A DNA stretch of 55,979 nucleotides, taken from Armatimonadetes bacterium CG2_30_59_28. Lineage in GTDB: Bacteria; Armatimonadota; Abditibacteriia; CG2-30-59-28. The stretch lies in contig MNXM01000228.1 of assembly GCA_001872605.1 (NCBI GenBank), positions 1 through 55,979 on the forward strand. Reading direction: 5' to 3'. The notes under the pieces were generated by a model. The model was not told the origin of the DNA. It ran no database searches and saw only the letters and a list, made by a program, of their open reading frames with translations. Position numbers and translations under genes: made by a program. Of this stretch, positions 17,143 to 24,749 are shown piece by piece (within the stretch, counting starts at the first letter, position 1; the number at the start of each line of letters is the position of its first letter).

Positions 17143-17499
17143 TTACTTCCGCGTGGCTTCCTTGATCCGGATCGCTTTGCTGCCAATACGACCGCGAAGG
17201 TAGTAAAGTTTCGCCCGACGCACTTTGCCACGTCGGCGGACCTCGATGTCCTCAACGCGCGGCGAATGCAGCGGGAAAGTCCTCTCAACTCCTACTCCAT
17301 GAGTGACGCGGCGCACCGTAAAACTCTCCCCGGTGCCGCGGCCGCGTCGCGCTATGACCGTGCCCTCGAACGCCTGAACTCTCTCGCGCCCGCCCTCGAC
17401 CACCTTCACATTAACGCGCACCGCGTCTCCCGGTCGGAAGTCGGGGATATCTCCCTTCAGATACTTTTCCTCAACCGACCTCAATATACCAGCATCCAT
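17143..17499 (-). CDS. rplS: 50S ribosomal protein L19
   Basis: The 118-residue protein sits at the 30S-50S interface. The pattern [20 protein letters not shown], then [15 protein letters not shown] and [20 protein letters not shown], is the full L19 signature. ATG 17499 has a GGGAGG site seven bases upstream; the longer frame to 17514 begins with TTG inside that site. It follows trmD as in many bacteria. Confidence 0.97.
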   Translation of the reverse strand: MDAGILRSVEEKYLKGDIPDFRPGDAVRVNVKVVEGGRERVQAFEGTVIARRGRGTGESFTVRRVTHGVGVERTFPLHSPRVEDIEVRRRGKVRRAKLYYLRGRIGSKAIRIKEATRK

Positions 17500-17572
17500 A
17501 ATCCATCCTCCCAAGTGAAAGGTACCAACCTAATAGCGCCCCGTCTCGAATACCCACCGGAGACAACTGAAA

Positions 17573-18331
17573 CTACGTTTGCGCATCCAGAAGCTTTGTG
17601 TCCTCCCGGGTGAGCGATATTCTCTCGAGCAAATCCGGACGGCGCTGTTGGGTTCTCAGCAGTGACTGTTGTCGTCGCCAGCGCGCAATCTCTCCGTGGT
17701 CTCCCGAACGCAACACTTCCGGCACCGTCCAGTCCCGATAGGCCACCGGACGCGTATAATGCGGGTGTTCAATGAGACCGTTCGCAAAGGAATCTTCCTG
17801 AACTGAATCCTCGTCGCCCAGAACGCCGGGGATCCAACGACTGACGGCGTCCAGAATAATCAGCGCCGGCAGTTCACCACCCGTAAGCACATAATCGCCG
17901 ATGGAAATCTCATCGGTGACGAGATGCTCCCGGATTCTCTCATCCACACCCTCATAGTGTCCGCACACGAGCGCCAACCGCGGACTCTCCGCAAGTTCGC
18001 TCACCAAGTTCTGCGTTAGTGTCCGTCCCTGCGGAGTCATGAGAACGATTGGGCAGGGAGGTTCACCGTCCGCTGCCGACCAGTTCAGCACGCTTTCCGC
18101 GGCGACAAAGACGGGTTCCGGTTTGAGCACCATACCCGCACCGCCACCGTAGGGATAGTCATCGCAAACGCGATGGCGGTCCGAGGCATAGTCCCGGATA
18201 TTGTGGACTCCCACGGAGAGGAGTCCCCGGTCAATAGCTCGCCCGACAATGCTGCACCTCAGCGGGCCATCGAACGCTTCGGGAAACAGTGTAAAGATAT
18301 CAAAGTGCATCGCCGTCACGCATCGATTCAT
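17573..18331 (-). CDS. trmD: tRNA (guanine-N1-)-methyltransferase
   Basis: The 252-residue enzyme methylates G37 of tRNAs, guarding the reading frame. Knot-fold motifs are clear: FDIFTLFPEAF, DDYPYGGGAGMVLKPEPV, ALVCGHYEGVDERI and IGDYVLTGGELPAL. The start at 18331 overlaps the rimM stop as ATGA; an internal ATG at 18310 (MHFDIFTLF) also fits the family. The gene order rimM-trmD-rplS is conserved. Confidence 0.97.
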   Translation of the reverse strand: MNRCVTAMHFDIFTLFPEAFDGPLRCSIVGRAIDRGLLSVGVHNIRDYASDRHRVCDDYPYGGGAGMVLKPEPVFVAAESVLNWSAADGEPPCPIVLMTPQGRTLTQNLVSELAESPRLALVCGHYEGVDERIREHLVTDEISIGDYVLTGGELPALIILDAVSRWIPGVLGDEDSVQEDSFANGLIEHPHYTRPVAYRDWTVPEVLRSGDHGEIARWRRQQSLLRTQQRRPDLLERISLTREDTKLLDAQT

Positions 18332-18852
18332 CCGTCCAGCAAGCCCGGAAGCAGATTGACGACCATCTGCCGCGACTCAAAGTCAATGCTCCGGACGACC
18401 TCTTTCGTTGCAGGTATCAGCCCTCGATGAGTGACAAAGACATCGTTCCCACCGGTCTCCAGCACCTCATCAACGATCCCCAACGGTTCCCCTTCCGTAG
18501 AACAAACTTCCATACCCAATATATCCTTGATATAGAACCGTCCCTCCGGCAAGGGTGGCAGCATCTCTTCCGATACGAATAAATCCGCGCCTCGTAACGC
18601 CTCAGCCTCCGCGCGGTCTCTGATTCCCTCCAAGCGGAGAACGACGGCTCTTCGGTCGCGTCGGGAGGACTCAACCACGACAATTCTCCGCAGTCCCTCG
18701 GGGGATGCCAGGCAAAGCCTGCTGTGCGGGTCAAATCTGCGCTCGTTCTGGGTGGCAGGGAGCACCTTGACCTCGCCCTGCACTCCGAAGGGAGCCGCGA
18801 TTTCTCCCACCAGGATGTTCCACCGATCGAGGTTTGCGGCTTCACCATCCAT
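18328..18852 (-). CDS. rimM: 16S rRNA processing protein RimM
   Basis: The 174-residue protein helps mature the 30S head with S19. The N-terminal beta-barrel domain begins ILVGEIAAPFGVQGEVKV, and the C-terminal PRC-barrel carries GRFYIKDILGMEV and VDEVLETGGNDVFV, ending in VVNLLPGLLDG. It overlaps trmD by 4 bp and starts one base after the upstream stop. Confidence 0.96.
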   Translation of the reverse strand: MDGEAANLDRWNILVGEIAAPFGVQGEVKVLPATQNERRFDPHSRLCLASPEGLRRIVVVESSRRDRRAVVLRLEGIRDRAEAEALRGADLFVSEEMLPPLPEGRFYIKDILGMEVCSTEGEPLGIVDEVLETGGNDVFVTHRGLIPATKEVVRSIDFESRQMVVNLLPGLLDG

Positions 18853-18853
18853 T

Positions 18854-19363
18854 TTATGCTATCGAGCCCAGGCTGGAGACTTCCTCGTCGTCACCCACAA
18901 TACGTAGTCCGGCGTTGAATGCCTCGACACGGGCTACCGGCTCATCCGCCGGCCGACCCTCGCGAATCTCAACAATGACATCGTCCTTGACGATAACTTC
19001 AACTTCGGAGAGTTTCTCGTCGATGTTATCCCCGACGTCGATTTGCGTGAAACTCTCAAGTGCGCCTTGAACGAACTCGCTTCCCAAGGGAAACTGCTCA
19101 ACCTGCTCGATGCGCTGGTTGAGGTCCTGCAACGCGCTGTCGTGCTTTTCTCGCTCTTCCTCCAATTGCCTGCGAGTTGCCATCGCCTGCGACACGTTCC
19201 GTTTCTGCAGATCCATCAGGTGTCGTTTGCCTTGAAACTCCAACTGTTGCATCTGCATTTCCACCCGCTGGGCAGCATACCGCAGCTCACGCAGAAGTTT
19301 TTCCCTGAAGGCCGGGGTCACGATCGCTCTTACCGTGACCGGGCGCTTTATCGTCAGACCCAA
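18854..19363 (-). CDS. ylqD: YlqD family protein
   Basis: The 169-residue protein starts MGLTIKRPVTVRAIVTP, followed by a long coiled-coil of about residues 25-90 (RQLEEEREKHDSALQDLNQ) and a small beta domain ending in EVEVIVKDDVIVEIREGRP. This matches YlqD, known between the KH-domain gene and rimM in Bacillus, exactly the position here. The start is a TTG with an AAGGAG site upstream. Function is unknown; the location suggests ribosome-related work. Confidence 0.85.
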   Translation of the reverse strand: MGLTIKRPVTVRAIVTPAFREKLLRELRYAAQRVEMQMQQLEFQGKRHLMDLQKRNVSQAMATRRQLEEEREKHDSALQDLNQRIEQVEQFPLGSEFVQGALESFTQIDVGDNIDEKLSEVEVIVKDDVIVEIREGRPADEPVARVEAFNAGLRIVGDDEEVSSLGSIA

Positions 19364-19402
19364 TTCCCTCTCCTTCCGACTGCGAGCCGGTACGTCGACT
19401 TT

Positions 19403-19633
19403 TCAGGCCAGAATTTCCACGGAGACTCTGCGGCCATCTTTGATAGCGGCCGTCCTCACGACGGTCCGGAGCGCATTGGCGATTCGTCCGTGTTTGCCGA
19501 TGACTCTACCCAGATCATCCGGGGCAACTCGGACCTCATAGATGGTTGTTCTCTCCCCGTCGATCTGTTGTACGTCAACCTCCTCGGGAGTTTCCACCAG
19601 TGCCCGCACAAGGGTATCCACCAATTCCTTCAT
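19403..19633 (-). CDS. khpA: KH-domain RNA-binding protein KhpA
   Basis: The 76-residue protein is a single KH domain with the GxxG loop in LGRVIGKHGRIANALRTVVR. In Firmicutes the family acts with KhpB on RNA and on cell envelope growth. ATG 19633 has a GGAGGGA site; the longer frame starts at a TTG inside it. It lies between rpsP and ylqD, the standard place. Confidence 0.93.
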   Translation of the reverse strand: MKELVDTLVRALVETPEEVDVQQIDGERTTIYEVRVAPDDLGRVIGKHGRIANALRTVVRTAAIKDGRRVSVEILA

Positions 19634-19751
19634 GTGTGTTCCCTCCAATCCATGGCGCGAGAACCCAAATCATTGGGCCCCGTCCACTCAAGAAGATGTG
19701 TCCTGATGCCATATCCCGCATCGAAACCCCAGACTTTTCGGGGTTAGGGAA

Positions 19752-20024
19752 TCATCCGGATGCGGATTCCGCGGACTGGAACTTCCGCCAGATTCCCAGT
19801 TTCTTCATCAGACCGCGCACGGTCTCTGTCGGCTGGGCTCCCTGGCGCAGCCAATGCAGGGCCTTGTCTTCCTCGATCTCGACCAACGCCGGGTTCCGTA
19901 GAGGGCCGTAGTGTCCAATGGTTTCGATAAAACCGCCATCACGCGGCGAGGACGCCTCGGCAACGACCACTCGATAGGACGGTTGGTTCCGGCTGCCCGT
20001 CCTGCGTAAACGAATCTTGACCAA
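19752..20024 (-). CDS. rpsP: 30S ribosomal protein S16
   Basis: The 90-residue protein has the full family pattern: VKIRLRRTGSRNQPSYRVVV, then SPRDGGFIETIGHYGP and WLRQGAQPTETVRGLMKKLG. The best start is TTG 20024, seven bases after AAGGAG, giving a protein that begins (M)VKIRL as the family does; no ATG fits. A small hairpin (GAGCC-ACTTC-GGCTC) sits just before the ribosome site in the leader and might affect translation. Confidence 0.95.
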   Translation of the reverse strand: MVKIRLRRTGSRNQPSYRVVVAEASSPRDGGFIETIGHYGPLRNPALVEIEEDKALHWLRQGAQPTETVRGLMKKLGIWRKFQSAESASG

Positions 20025-20111
20025 TTCCTTACTCCTTTCGAGCCGAAGTGGCTCAGTCGTTCGACAGTCCAATCGCCTAACTTCTCGCCAGGCTACTCGA
20101 CTGCTGCGCCA

Positions 20112-21443
20112 CTACCCCATCGGCATCTGAAATCCCTTTGGAAGCCTCTTGCCGCCGCCCAGTTGGCGCACCATCTTTTTCATCTGGCGGAACTGATTCA
20201 GCAGACGATTGACATCTTGAACCGACATGCCGCTTCCGATGGCAATGCGTCGCCGCCGACTACCGTTCAACATTCCTGGATCCCGCCGCTCCTGCGGGGT
20301 CATGGAGTAAATGATAGCTTCGGTGTGACGTAGTGCGTCTTCGTCCACCGCCAATTTCATCCCCTTCTTGGGACTTAACCCCGGGATCATTTCGAGTATC
20401 TGGTCCAGCGGCCCCAACTGCTTGATTTGCTGCAATTGTTCCAGGAAATCGTCGAACCCAAACTGGTTGCTCCGGAGCTTCCGTTCCATCTCCAGAGCTT
20501 GTTCTTCGCTGATCGCGGATTCAGCTTTCTCTATGAGAGACAACACGTCTCCCATCCCCAATATTCTTGAGGCCATGCGGTCGGGATAGAAAAACTCGAA
20601 CGCGTCCAGCTTCTCCCCAACGCCAACAAACTTGACAGGCTTCCCCGTCACGTGACGAATGGACAGCACCGCGCCACCACGCGCATCCCCGTCGAGTTTT
20701 GTCAGAATAGTGCCAGTGAGATCGACGGCCTTGTCGAACGCGGTCGCCGCGTTCACCGCATCCTGACCGGTCATCGCGTCAACGACCAGCAACGTCTCGT
20801 GGGGGGAGACCGCTTCCTTGACCGCGCGAATCTCTTCCATCATCTCTGTATCAACGTGCAAACGCCCGGCGGTGTCGATGATGACCGTATCCAGCGAGTT
20901 GGACCGCGCATGAGACATTGCGGCCCGCGCCGTGTCCGCCGGAGATGTCTTCTGCCCCATGTCGAAAACGGGAACCCCTGCCGACTTCCCGACCTGCCTC
21001 AACTGCTCAATTGCGGCCGGTCGGTGGATGTCCGTGGCTACCAGCAGAGGATTCTTCCGTTCCTTCCGCGCCCACACAGCCAGTTTCCCCGCTGTTGTCG
21101 TCTTGCCGGTTCCCTGCAAGCCCACCAGCATAATCACCGTTGGCGGCTGTGAAGAAAACGCAAAAGGTTTCTCGCTGCCACCCCCCAGCAACTCGACCAG
21201 TTCGTCGTTGACGACCTTGACCACCTGCTGCGCCGGATTCAATCCTCGCAGAATGTCTTCGCCAATCGAACGCTGACGGACGCGACCGACAAACTCCCGA
21301 ACAACGTGGAAGTTCGCGTCTGCCTCCAGCAACGTGAGACGGATGTCTCGCAACGCCGCGTCAACGTCGGCTTCCGTCAGGGTTCCCTTCTTCTGGAGCT
21401 TGCTGAAAGTATTCTGGAGTTTGGCTGTTAGTCCCTCAAACAT
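20112..21443 (-). CDS. ffh: signal recognition particle protein Ffh
   Basis: The 443-residue GTPase binds signal peptides on ribosomes and hands them to FtsY. The N domain begins MFEGLTAKLQNTFSKLQKKG; the G domain has LVGLQGTGKTTTAGKL (P-loop), VIIDTAGRLHVDTEMMEE and ILTKLDGDARGGA. The C-terminal M domain (from about residue 300) carries RRRIAIGSGMSVQDVNRLLN for RNA binding and ends with a Met/Gly-rich tail. The start is ATG 21443. It lies between ftsY and rpsP in one run. Confidence 0.98.
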   Translation of the reverse strand: MFEGLTAKLQNTFSKLQKKGTLTEADVDAALRDIRLTLLEADANFHVVREFVGRVRQRSIGEDILRGLNPAQQVVKVVNDELVELLGGGSEKPFAFSSQPPTVIMLVGLQGTGKTTTAGKLAVWARKERKNPLLVATDIHRPAAIEQLRQVGKSAGVPVFDMGQKTSPADTARAAMSHARSNSLDTVIIDTAGRLHVDTEMMEEIRAVKEAVSPHETLLVVDAMTGQDAVNAATAFDKAVDLTGTILTKLDGDARGGAVLSIRHVTGKPVKFVGVGEKLDAFEFFYPDRMASRILGMGDVLSLIEKAESAISEEQALEMERKLRSNQFGFDDFLEQLQQIKQLGPLDQILEMIPGLSPKKGMKLAVDEDALRHTEAIIYSMTPQERRDPGMLNGSRRRRIAIGSGMSVQDVNRLLNQFRQMKKMVRQLGGGKRLPKGFQMPMG

Positions 21444-21525
21444 GCAATTTACCGAAGCTCAGTATAGTCCCTCGACCGGCAATGGTCAATCGACTCCCCG
21501 TACCGAACCCACTCAACGAATGCGC

Positions 21526-22404
21526 TCACTCATCGTCCTCGAAGATGCCGTCCACGAACCTCCGCGGATCAAACTCTTCAATGTCATCAATCTTCTCCCC
21601 GGTACCGATCATCTTGATGGGTATCTGGTGACGATCGCGAATGGTTATCACGATGCCTCCCTTGGCGGTTCCATCCAACTTGGTCACAATGACACCTGAG
21701 ACTGGAACAGCCTTCAGAAAGCTCTCCGCCTGTTGCAGACCGTTCTGGCCGGTCGATCCATCGAGCACCAGCAGACACTCGTCCGGAGGGCGTCCCTGTG
21801 CGCGTTCAACGACACGAAAGATCTTCCGCAACTCCTCCATCAGATTCGACTTGGTGTGCAGGCGCCCGGCCGTATCGACCACTACGATGTCGAACCCTCT
21901 CGACTTCGCCGACTGCCATGCGTCAAAGCATACGGCTGCGGGGTCGGCGTTCATCTGGTGCGTCAACACCGGAACGCCGGCGCGGTCGCCCCATTCCTGC
22001 AACTGCTCCATCGCCGCAGCACGAAAGGTGTCGGCGGCAACAAGCAGAGGACGGAATCCTCGTTGTTTCAGCCAGTGCGCCAGCTTCCCGACGGTAGTGG
22101 TCTTCCCTGTCCCGTTGACTCCCATGACAATCCAAGTCAACGGGTACTCCCCGCGCGTGGTCAATCGCGCAGGCTCAACGCCCAGAATCCGTATCAACTC
22201 GTACTTCAGGAATTCCCTGACCTCTTCAGTATCCCTGCACTGGCGCTTCTCCACCATCGCCTTGAGTTCGCCGATGACCTGCTCGGCTGTTGTGATGCTG
22301 ATGTCGGAGAGGACCATCGCCTCCTCCAACTCCAGCCACAGATCTTCATCGATCTGCTTCCCGGAGAACACCGCCCCAAGCTTCTTGAAGAATCCACGAA
22401 GCAT
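21526..22404 (-). CDS. ftsY: signal recognition particle receptor FtsY
   Basis: The 292-residue protein is the short form of FtsY with no long acidic N-terminal region. The NG domain shows VMGVNGTGKTTTVGKLAHW, VVVDTAGRLHTKSNLMEEL and VIVTKLDGTAKGGI. It receives ribosomes from Ffh at the membrane. Its start lies about 210 bases downstream of the terminator of a small RNA gene. The leader in between holds two strong hairpins (22512-22541 and 22557-22606), so expression may be controlled at the RNA level. Confidence 0.97.
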   Translation of the reverse strand: MLRGFFKKLGAVFSGKQIDEDLWLELEEAMVLSDISITTAEQVIGELKAMVEKRQCRDTEEVREFLKYELIRILGVEPARLTTRGEYPLTWIVMGVNGTGKTTTVGKLAHWLKQRGFRPLLVAADTFRAAAMEQLQEWGDRAGVPVLTHQMNADPAAVCFDAWQSAKSRGFDIVVVDTAGRLHTKSNLMEELRKIFRVVERAQGRPPDECLLVLDGSTGQNGLQQAESFLKAVPVSGVIVTKLDGTAKGGIVITIRDRHQIPIKMIGTGEKIDDIEEFDPRRFVDGIFEDDE

Positions 22405-22511
22405 AAGAAAAGCCTGTTAAATTCCGCTTCTAACTGTGAGGTCCGCGTCCGTTGCGGAAATCACCCGCAACACGCATCCCTATCTCTTGCGCGCAGCACG
22501 GAAGAGCGGAA

Positions 22512-22541
22512 GAGGCTGGGTACTTCCGTTCCTCCAGCCTC
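22512..22541 (-). promoter_or_regulatory. hairpin in the ftsY leader
   Basis: GAGGCTGG and CCAGCCTC form a perfect 8-bp stem around a 14-base loop on the strand that would be the ftsY leader. Confidence 0.45.
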
Positions 22542-22556
22542 CCGTCCTCCCCAATT

Positions 22557-22606
22557 TGTCTGGTTGTGGCTGCTCCGCAACATGTTGCTGCCCGCTGAAC
22601 CAGACA
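22557..22606 (-). promoter_or_regulatory. 50-nt hairpin between RNA terminator and ftsY
   Basis: TGTCTGGTT and AACCAGACA form a 9-bp outer stem, and the core holds the perfect dyad GCAACATGTTGC (22577-22588). The hairpin begins 5 bases after the terminator U-tract, so it would form only in transcripts that read through. Confidence 0.5.
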
Positions 22607-22611
22607 GACAC

Positions 22612-22637
22612 AAAAAAGGCAGAGCTAAGGCTCTGCC
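22612..22637 (-). terminator. intrinsic terminator of the small RNA
   Basis: On the minus strand GGCAGAGC, a four-base loop and GCTCTGCC form an 8-bp stem followed at once by TTTTTT. This is a textbook Rho-independent terminator. Confidence 0.9.
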
Positions 22638-22692
22638 TGGAGACTACGGACCGATTTGCACCGTAGCGCCGGACCCTTCGTCCGAGCAGTCT
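22612..22692 (-). ncRNA. compact ~80-nt structured RNA upstream of ftsY, unknown class
   Basis: A perfect promoter (22697-22725) and an intrinsic terminator (22612-22637) define a transcript of about 80 bases. It has no ribosome site or useful reading frame. The part before the terminator can fold as a three-way junction: P1 AGACT/AGTCT, which starts at the predicted first base; P2 CGGAC-GAAGG-GTCCG; and P3 TACGG/CCGTA around TGCAAATCGGT-like bases. This could be a free-standing small RNA or a riboswitch-like leader that decides read-through into ftsY. I do not recognise it as any known riboswitch, ribozyme, 6S or SRP RNA. Confidence 0.65.
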
Positions 22693-22696
22693 GCGT

Positions 22697-22725
22697 ATTA
22701 TAAAGAGACTTTCAGGAGTTGTCAA
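22697..22725 (-). promoter_or_regulatory. perfect consensus sigma-70 promoter
   Basis: On the minus strand TTGACA and TATAAT are separated by exactly 17 bp, an exact match to consensus. It points at the small RNA and at ftsY. The sequence lies just after the stop of the gene at 22774-23652. Confidence 0.9.
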
Positions 22726-22773
22726 ACGCTGACCGAGGCGCGCGTTGACCGTGCCCGGCACTGCAAGCGCCCT

Positions 22774-23652
22774 TCACGCGCGTGCCGCGTCACTCCTCGC
22801 ATCCCGACGACGGACCTTCGCTGCCTTTGTGGTTGTGCCTGCGGCAATCCGAGGATAGTCGCCCAACCATTCGTACCTTGGCCGAAGCGCGAAGAGGAAT
22901 GCCTCAACAAGCGCCACCGACATGCTTCGGCGCTTTATCACTTCGCGCTGCGCCACAATTTCCTGCTGTTGCAGGGCAAGGTAGGCGGCGGTGGACAGCT
23001 CTTCGGTTACACCGGCATTCAGGTCGCTGGCGATCTGGCCCCGGGTAACGATGTGGCCGTGCAGCAAGTCCTGCACTAACTCATCAGGACGACTGACCCA
23101 CAGCACTTGAGGGTTGCGCAATACGTGGTTGACAGGGTCCGGATCCCGATCCGTGGTGCAGATGAGCCACCCCCTCTCCAACGAACTGGCGATCGCGCAA
23201 CGCATCGGGAGGCCCCTGCCATTGGGCAGCACTACCTGGTTGACCTCTCCGTAGCACTGGTGAGCCGGATGGATAAAGAGACGCCCAAAACCAGGAAAGG
23301 AAACCTCCCCCTCGGCTTCCAAACGATAGTCCATGGCTCTGACAAAGCCCGATGCCTCCAGAGAGTTGGTGTACTTCTGCAACGCCTCCAGATCAAGCCC
23401 TTCCACATACTCCGGCATGGCAAGAGGGAAACTGAGGTTCTCAGGCATCACTTTCAGGAGGAGGCTTCTCGGCAGCGTCTCGACGATCAGCACGGCAAGA
23501 GCCAGTGCGATAAGGGTGTAGCGAACCGACGGGCTGACAAGTCCCGCCATCGCCATTCCTGGCGGTTCAGCGAATGCCGTGCCGACAGCAACCATTGTGA
23601 AAAGGATGGAAAGCCCCTGCCCCGACAGTACGCCAAGTGCCGTTCTATTCAT
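22774..23652 (-). CDS. hypothetical two-segment membrane protein
   Basis: The 292-residue product starts at ATG 23652 (MNRTALGVLSGQGLS). Residues ~5-28 and ~43-62 are hydrophobic and frame a short AEPPGMAMAGLVSPSV loop, so it is probably anchored with the main part in the cytoplasm. The soluble part (about 75-230) includes FPGFGRLFIHPAHQ and ERGWLICTTDRDPDPVNHVL. The last ~60 residues are helical and basic. I do not recognise a family. A TATAAT at 23686-23691 on the minus strand may be its -10 box, facing away from the promoter of the long plus-strand operon. Confidence 0.6.
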   Translation of the reverse strand: MNRTALGVLSGQGLSILFTMVAVGTAFAEPPGMAMAGLVSPSVRYTLIALALAVLIVETLPRSLLLKVMPENLSFPLAMPEYVEGLDLEALQKYTNSLEASGFVRAMDYRLEAEGEVSFPGFGRLFIHPAHQCYGEVNQVVLPNGRGLPMRCAIASSLERGWLICTTDRDPDPVNHVLRNPQVLWVSRPDELVQDLLHGHIVTRGQIASDLNAGVTEELSTAAYLALQQQEIVAQREVIKRRSMSVALVEAFLFALRPRYEWLGDYPRIAAGTTTKAAKVRRRDARSDAARA

Positions 23653-23749
23653 GCTTCGCCCACTCCCTGATTCAGAACGGTTATCATTATAGCAGAAAAT
23701 CGCCCTGGACTGCCTCCCAGAACATCGCAGCAGTAGAATCTCTCGGCAT

Positions 23750-23779
23750 TTGTCACTCCTTCGTCCTCCATTGTATAAT
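23750..23779 (+). promoter_or_regulatory. promoter of the acyl/glycan operon
   Basis: TTGTCA and TATAAT are 18 bp apart, one mismatch from consensus. The predicted start near 23786 leaves a leader of about 58 bases before the first gene. It is the only good promoter I see before the long co-directional run to 40316. Confidence 0.75.
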
Positions 23780-23843
23780 CTCTTCGTTCCCGGGCTTGCC
23801 CCTGGTGAACCCGATTCCAACAAAATCATTGGAGGGAAAATCC

Positions 23844-24368
23844 CTGATAATCCGCGTGTTCATCGAGCAGTTCTACGAGAACCTGGAAGAGGCGACCATT
23901 GGCCGCTGGCTCAAGGCTGAGGGGGACCGCGTTGGCGACCAAGAGCCACTGGTCGAGATCATTACCGACAAGATCACCTTTGAGCTGCCGGCTCCCGGGT
24001 CGGGCGTCGTTCGCTCAATCATCTCCCGCGAGAAGAGCGTTGTTCCGGTAGGCTGCGTCATCGGACTTCTCGGTGAGCCTGACGATCCATTGCCCGACGT
24101 GTCCGCGGAAAACCGGGCAACGCTCGAACGCCGTCAGAGGGAGGTCGAGTCGCAGGCGCTCATTCCCTCGCCGGAGACAGTGGCTCCCGAAGCCTCTGTC
24201 AGCGAGCGCGTCCGGGATCGTGGCAAAGTGCGCGCCACTCCCGCGGCCCGTCGGGTGGCAAGGGAAAATGGCATGGACCTTGCCGAAGTCGCTGCCTCTA
24301 TCGGTGGCGGACTCATTCAGGAGGAAGACGTGCAGCGGTGGATTGAGCGGAGAGGAAGCAGCACATGA
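23844..24368 (+). CDS. lipoyl/PSBD protein lacking an acyltransferase domain (E2-like)
   Basis: The 174-residue protein resembles the front part of a 2-oxoacid dehydrogenase E2. Residues 1-75 are a lipoyl domain with the lipoyl-lysine in ITDKITFELPAPGSG. Residues ~130-170 are a peripheral-subunit-binding domain (RATPAARRVARENGMDLAEV). The ~230-residue catalytic acyltransferase domain is absent and the stop is in place, so this is a carrier arm without an engine. A matching E1 alpha/beta pair is encoded 5 kb downstream in the same run. The start appears to be CTG 23844: GGAGGG lies seven bases upstream and the lipoyl fold begins there (MIIRVFIEQF if initiated with Met). GTG 23856 is the fallback, but is 19 bases from the site and would clip the first strand. 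Confidence 0.85.
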   Translation: MIIRVFIEQFYENLEEATIGRWLKAEGDRVGDQEPLVEIITDKITFELPAPGSGVVRSIISREKSVVPVGCVIGLLGEPDDPLPDVSAENRATLERRQREVESQALIPSPETVAPEASVSERVRDRGKVRATPAARRVARENGMDLAEVAASIGGGLIQEEDVQRWIERRGSST

Positions 24369-24748
24369 TCTGGGGCAGCGGGGTGGACATCGTCGATACG
24401 GAACGCATCCGCCAGATGATCGACAGACACGGGGAACGGTTCCTCCGCAAGGTTTTCACTCCCAACGAAATCGCCTATTGCCAGCGCGGACGCAACCAGC
24501 ATGAGAACTTTGCGGCCCGCGTCGCCGCCAAAGAGGCCGGCGCCAAGGCCGTCGGCACGGGCTGGCGACAGGGGGTCCACTGGAAGAACTTCGAGGTGGA
24601 GCACGAACGTAGCGGAAAGCCGGTTCTCATCGTCTATGGACGCGCCCTGGAAATCATGGAAGAGGCCGGGGTCGTCAACAGCACTCTGTCCCTGTCGCAC
24701 GACGGAGGTCTGGCCGTGGCTCATGTGATCCTTGAGGTGAGGGACTGA
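24365..24748 (+). CDS. acpS: holo-[acyl-carrier-protein] synthase
   Basis: The 127-residue enzyme transfers phosphopantetheine from CoA to the serine of acyl carrier proteins. Both signature motifs are there: GSGVDIVDTERI, with the metal-binding Asp, and FAARVAAKEAGAKAVGTGW, with the catalytic Glu/Lys. Its ATG overlaps the stop of the lipoyl gene (ATGA). Its place in this operon, which also has an ACP fused to a glycosyltransferase, suggests that it activates that ACP, though it may serve the whole cell. Confidence 0.94.
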   Translation: MIWGSGVDIVDTERIRQMIDRHGERFLRKVFTPNEIAYCQRGRNQHENFAARVAAKEAGAKAVGTGWRQGVHWKNFEVEHERSGKPVLIVYGRALEIMEEAGVVNSTLSLSHDGGLAVAHVILEVRD

Positions 24749-24749
24749 T

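Noticed and set aside
20041-20105. A tRNA-Leu-like beginning (GCCGAAGTGGCTCAG) on the plus strand
   Set aside because: No anticodon arm, T-arm or acceptor partner follows; it is the rpsP leader on the other strand.
22405-22611. Possible SRP RNA (the strand toward ftsY contains GGAGCAGCCA, close to GGAAGCAGCC of SRP domain IV)
   Set aside because: The GGAA tetraloop and the matching 5' side of the symmetric loop are absent, and the tip is a plain GCAACATGTTGC dyad.
21733-23079. A 448-residue plus-strand open frame
   Set aside because: It runs opposite ftsY, the small RNA and part of the hypothetical membrane gene; ftsY is certain.
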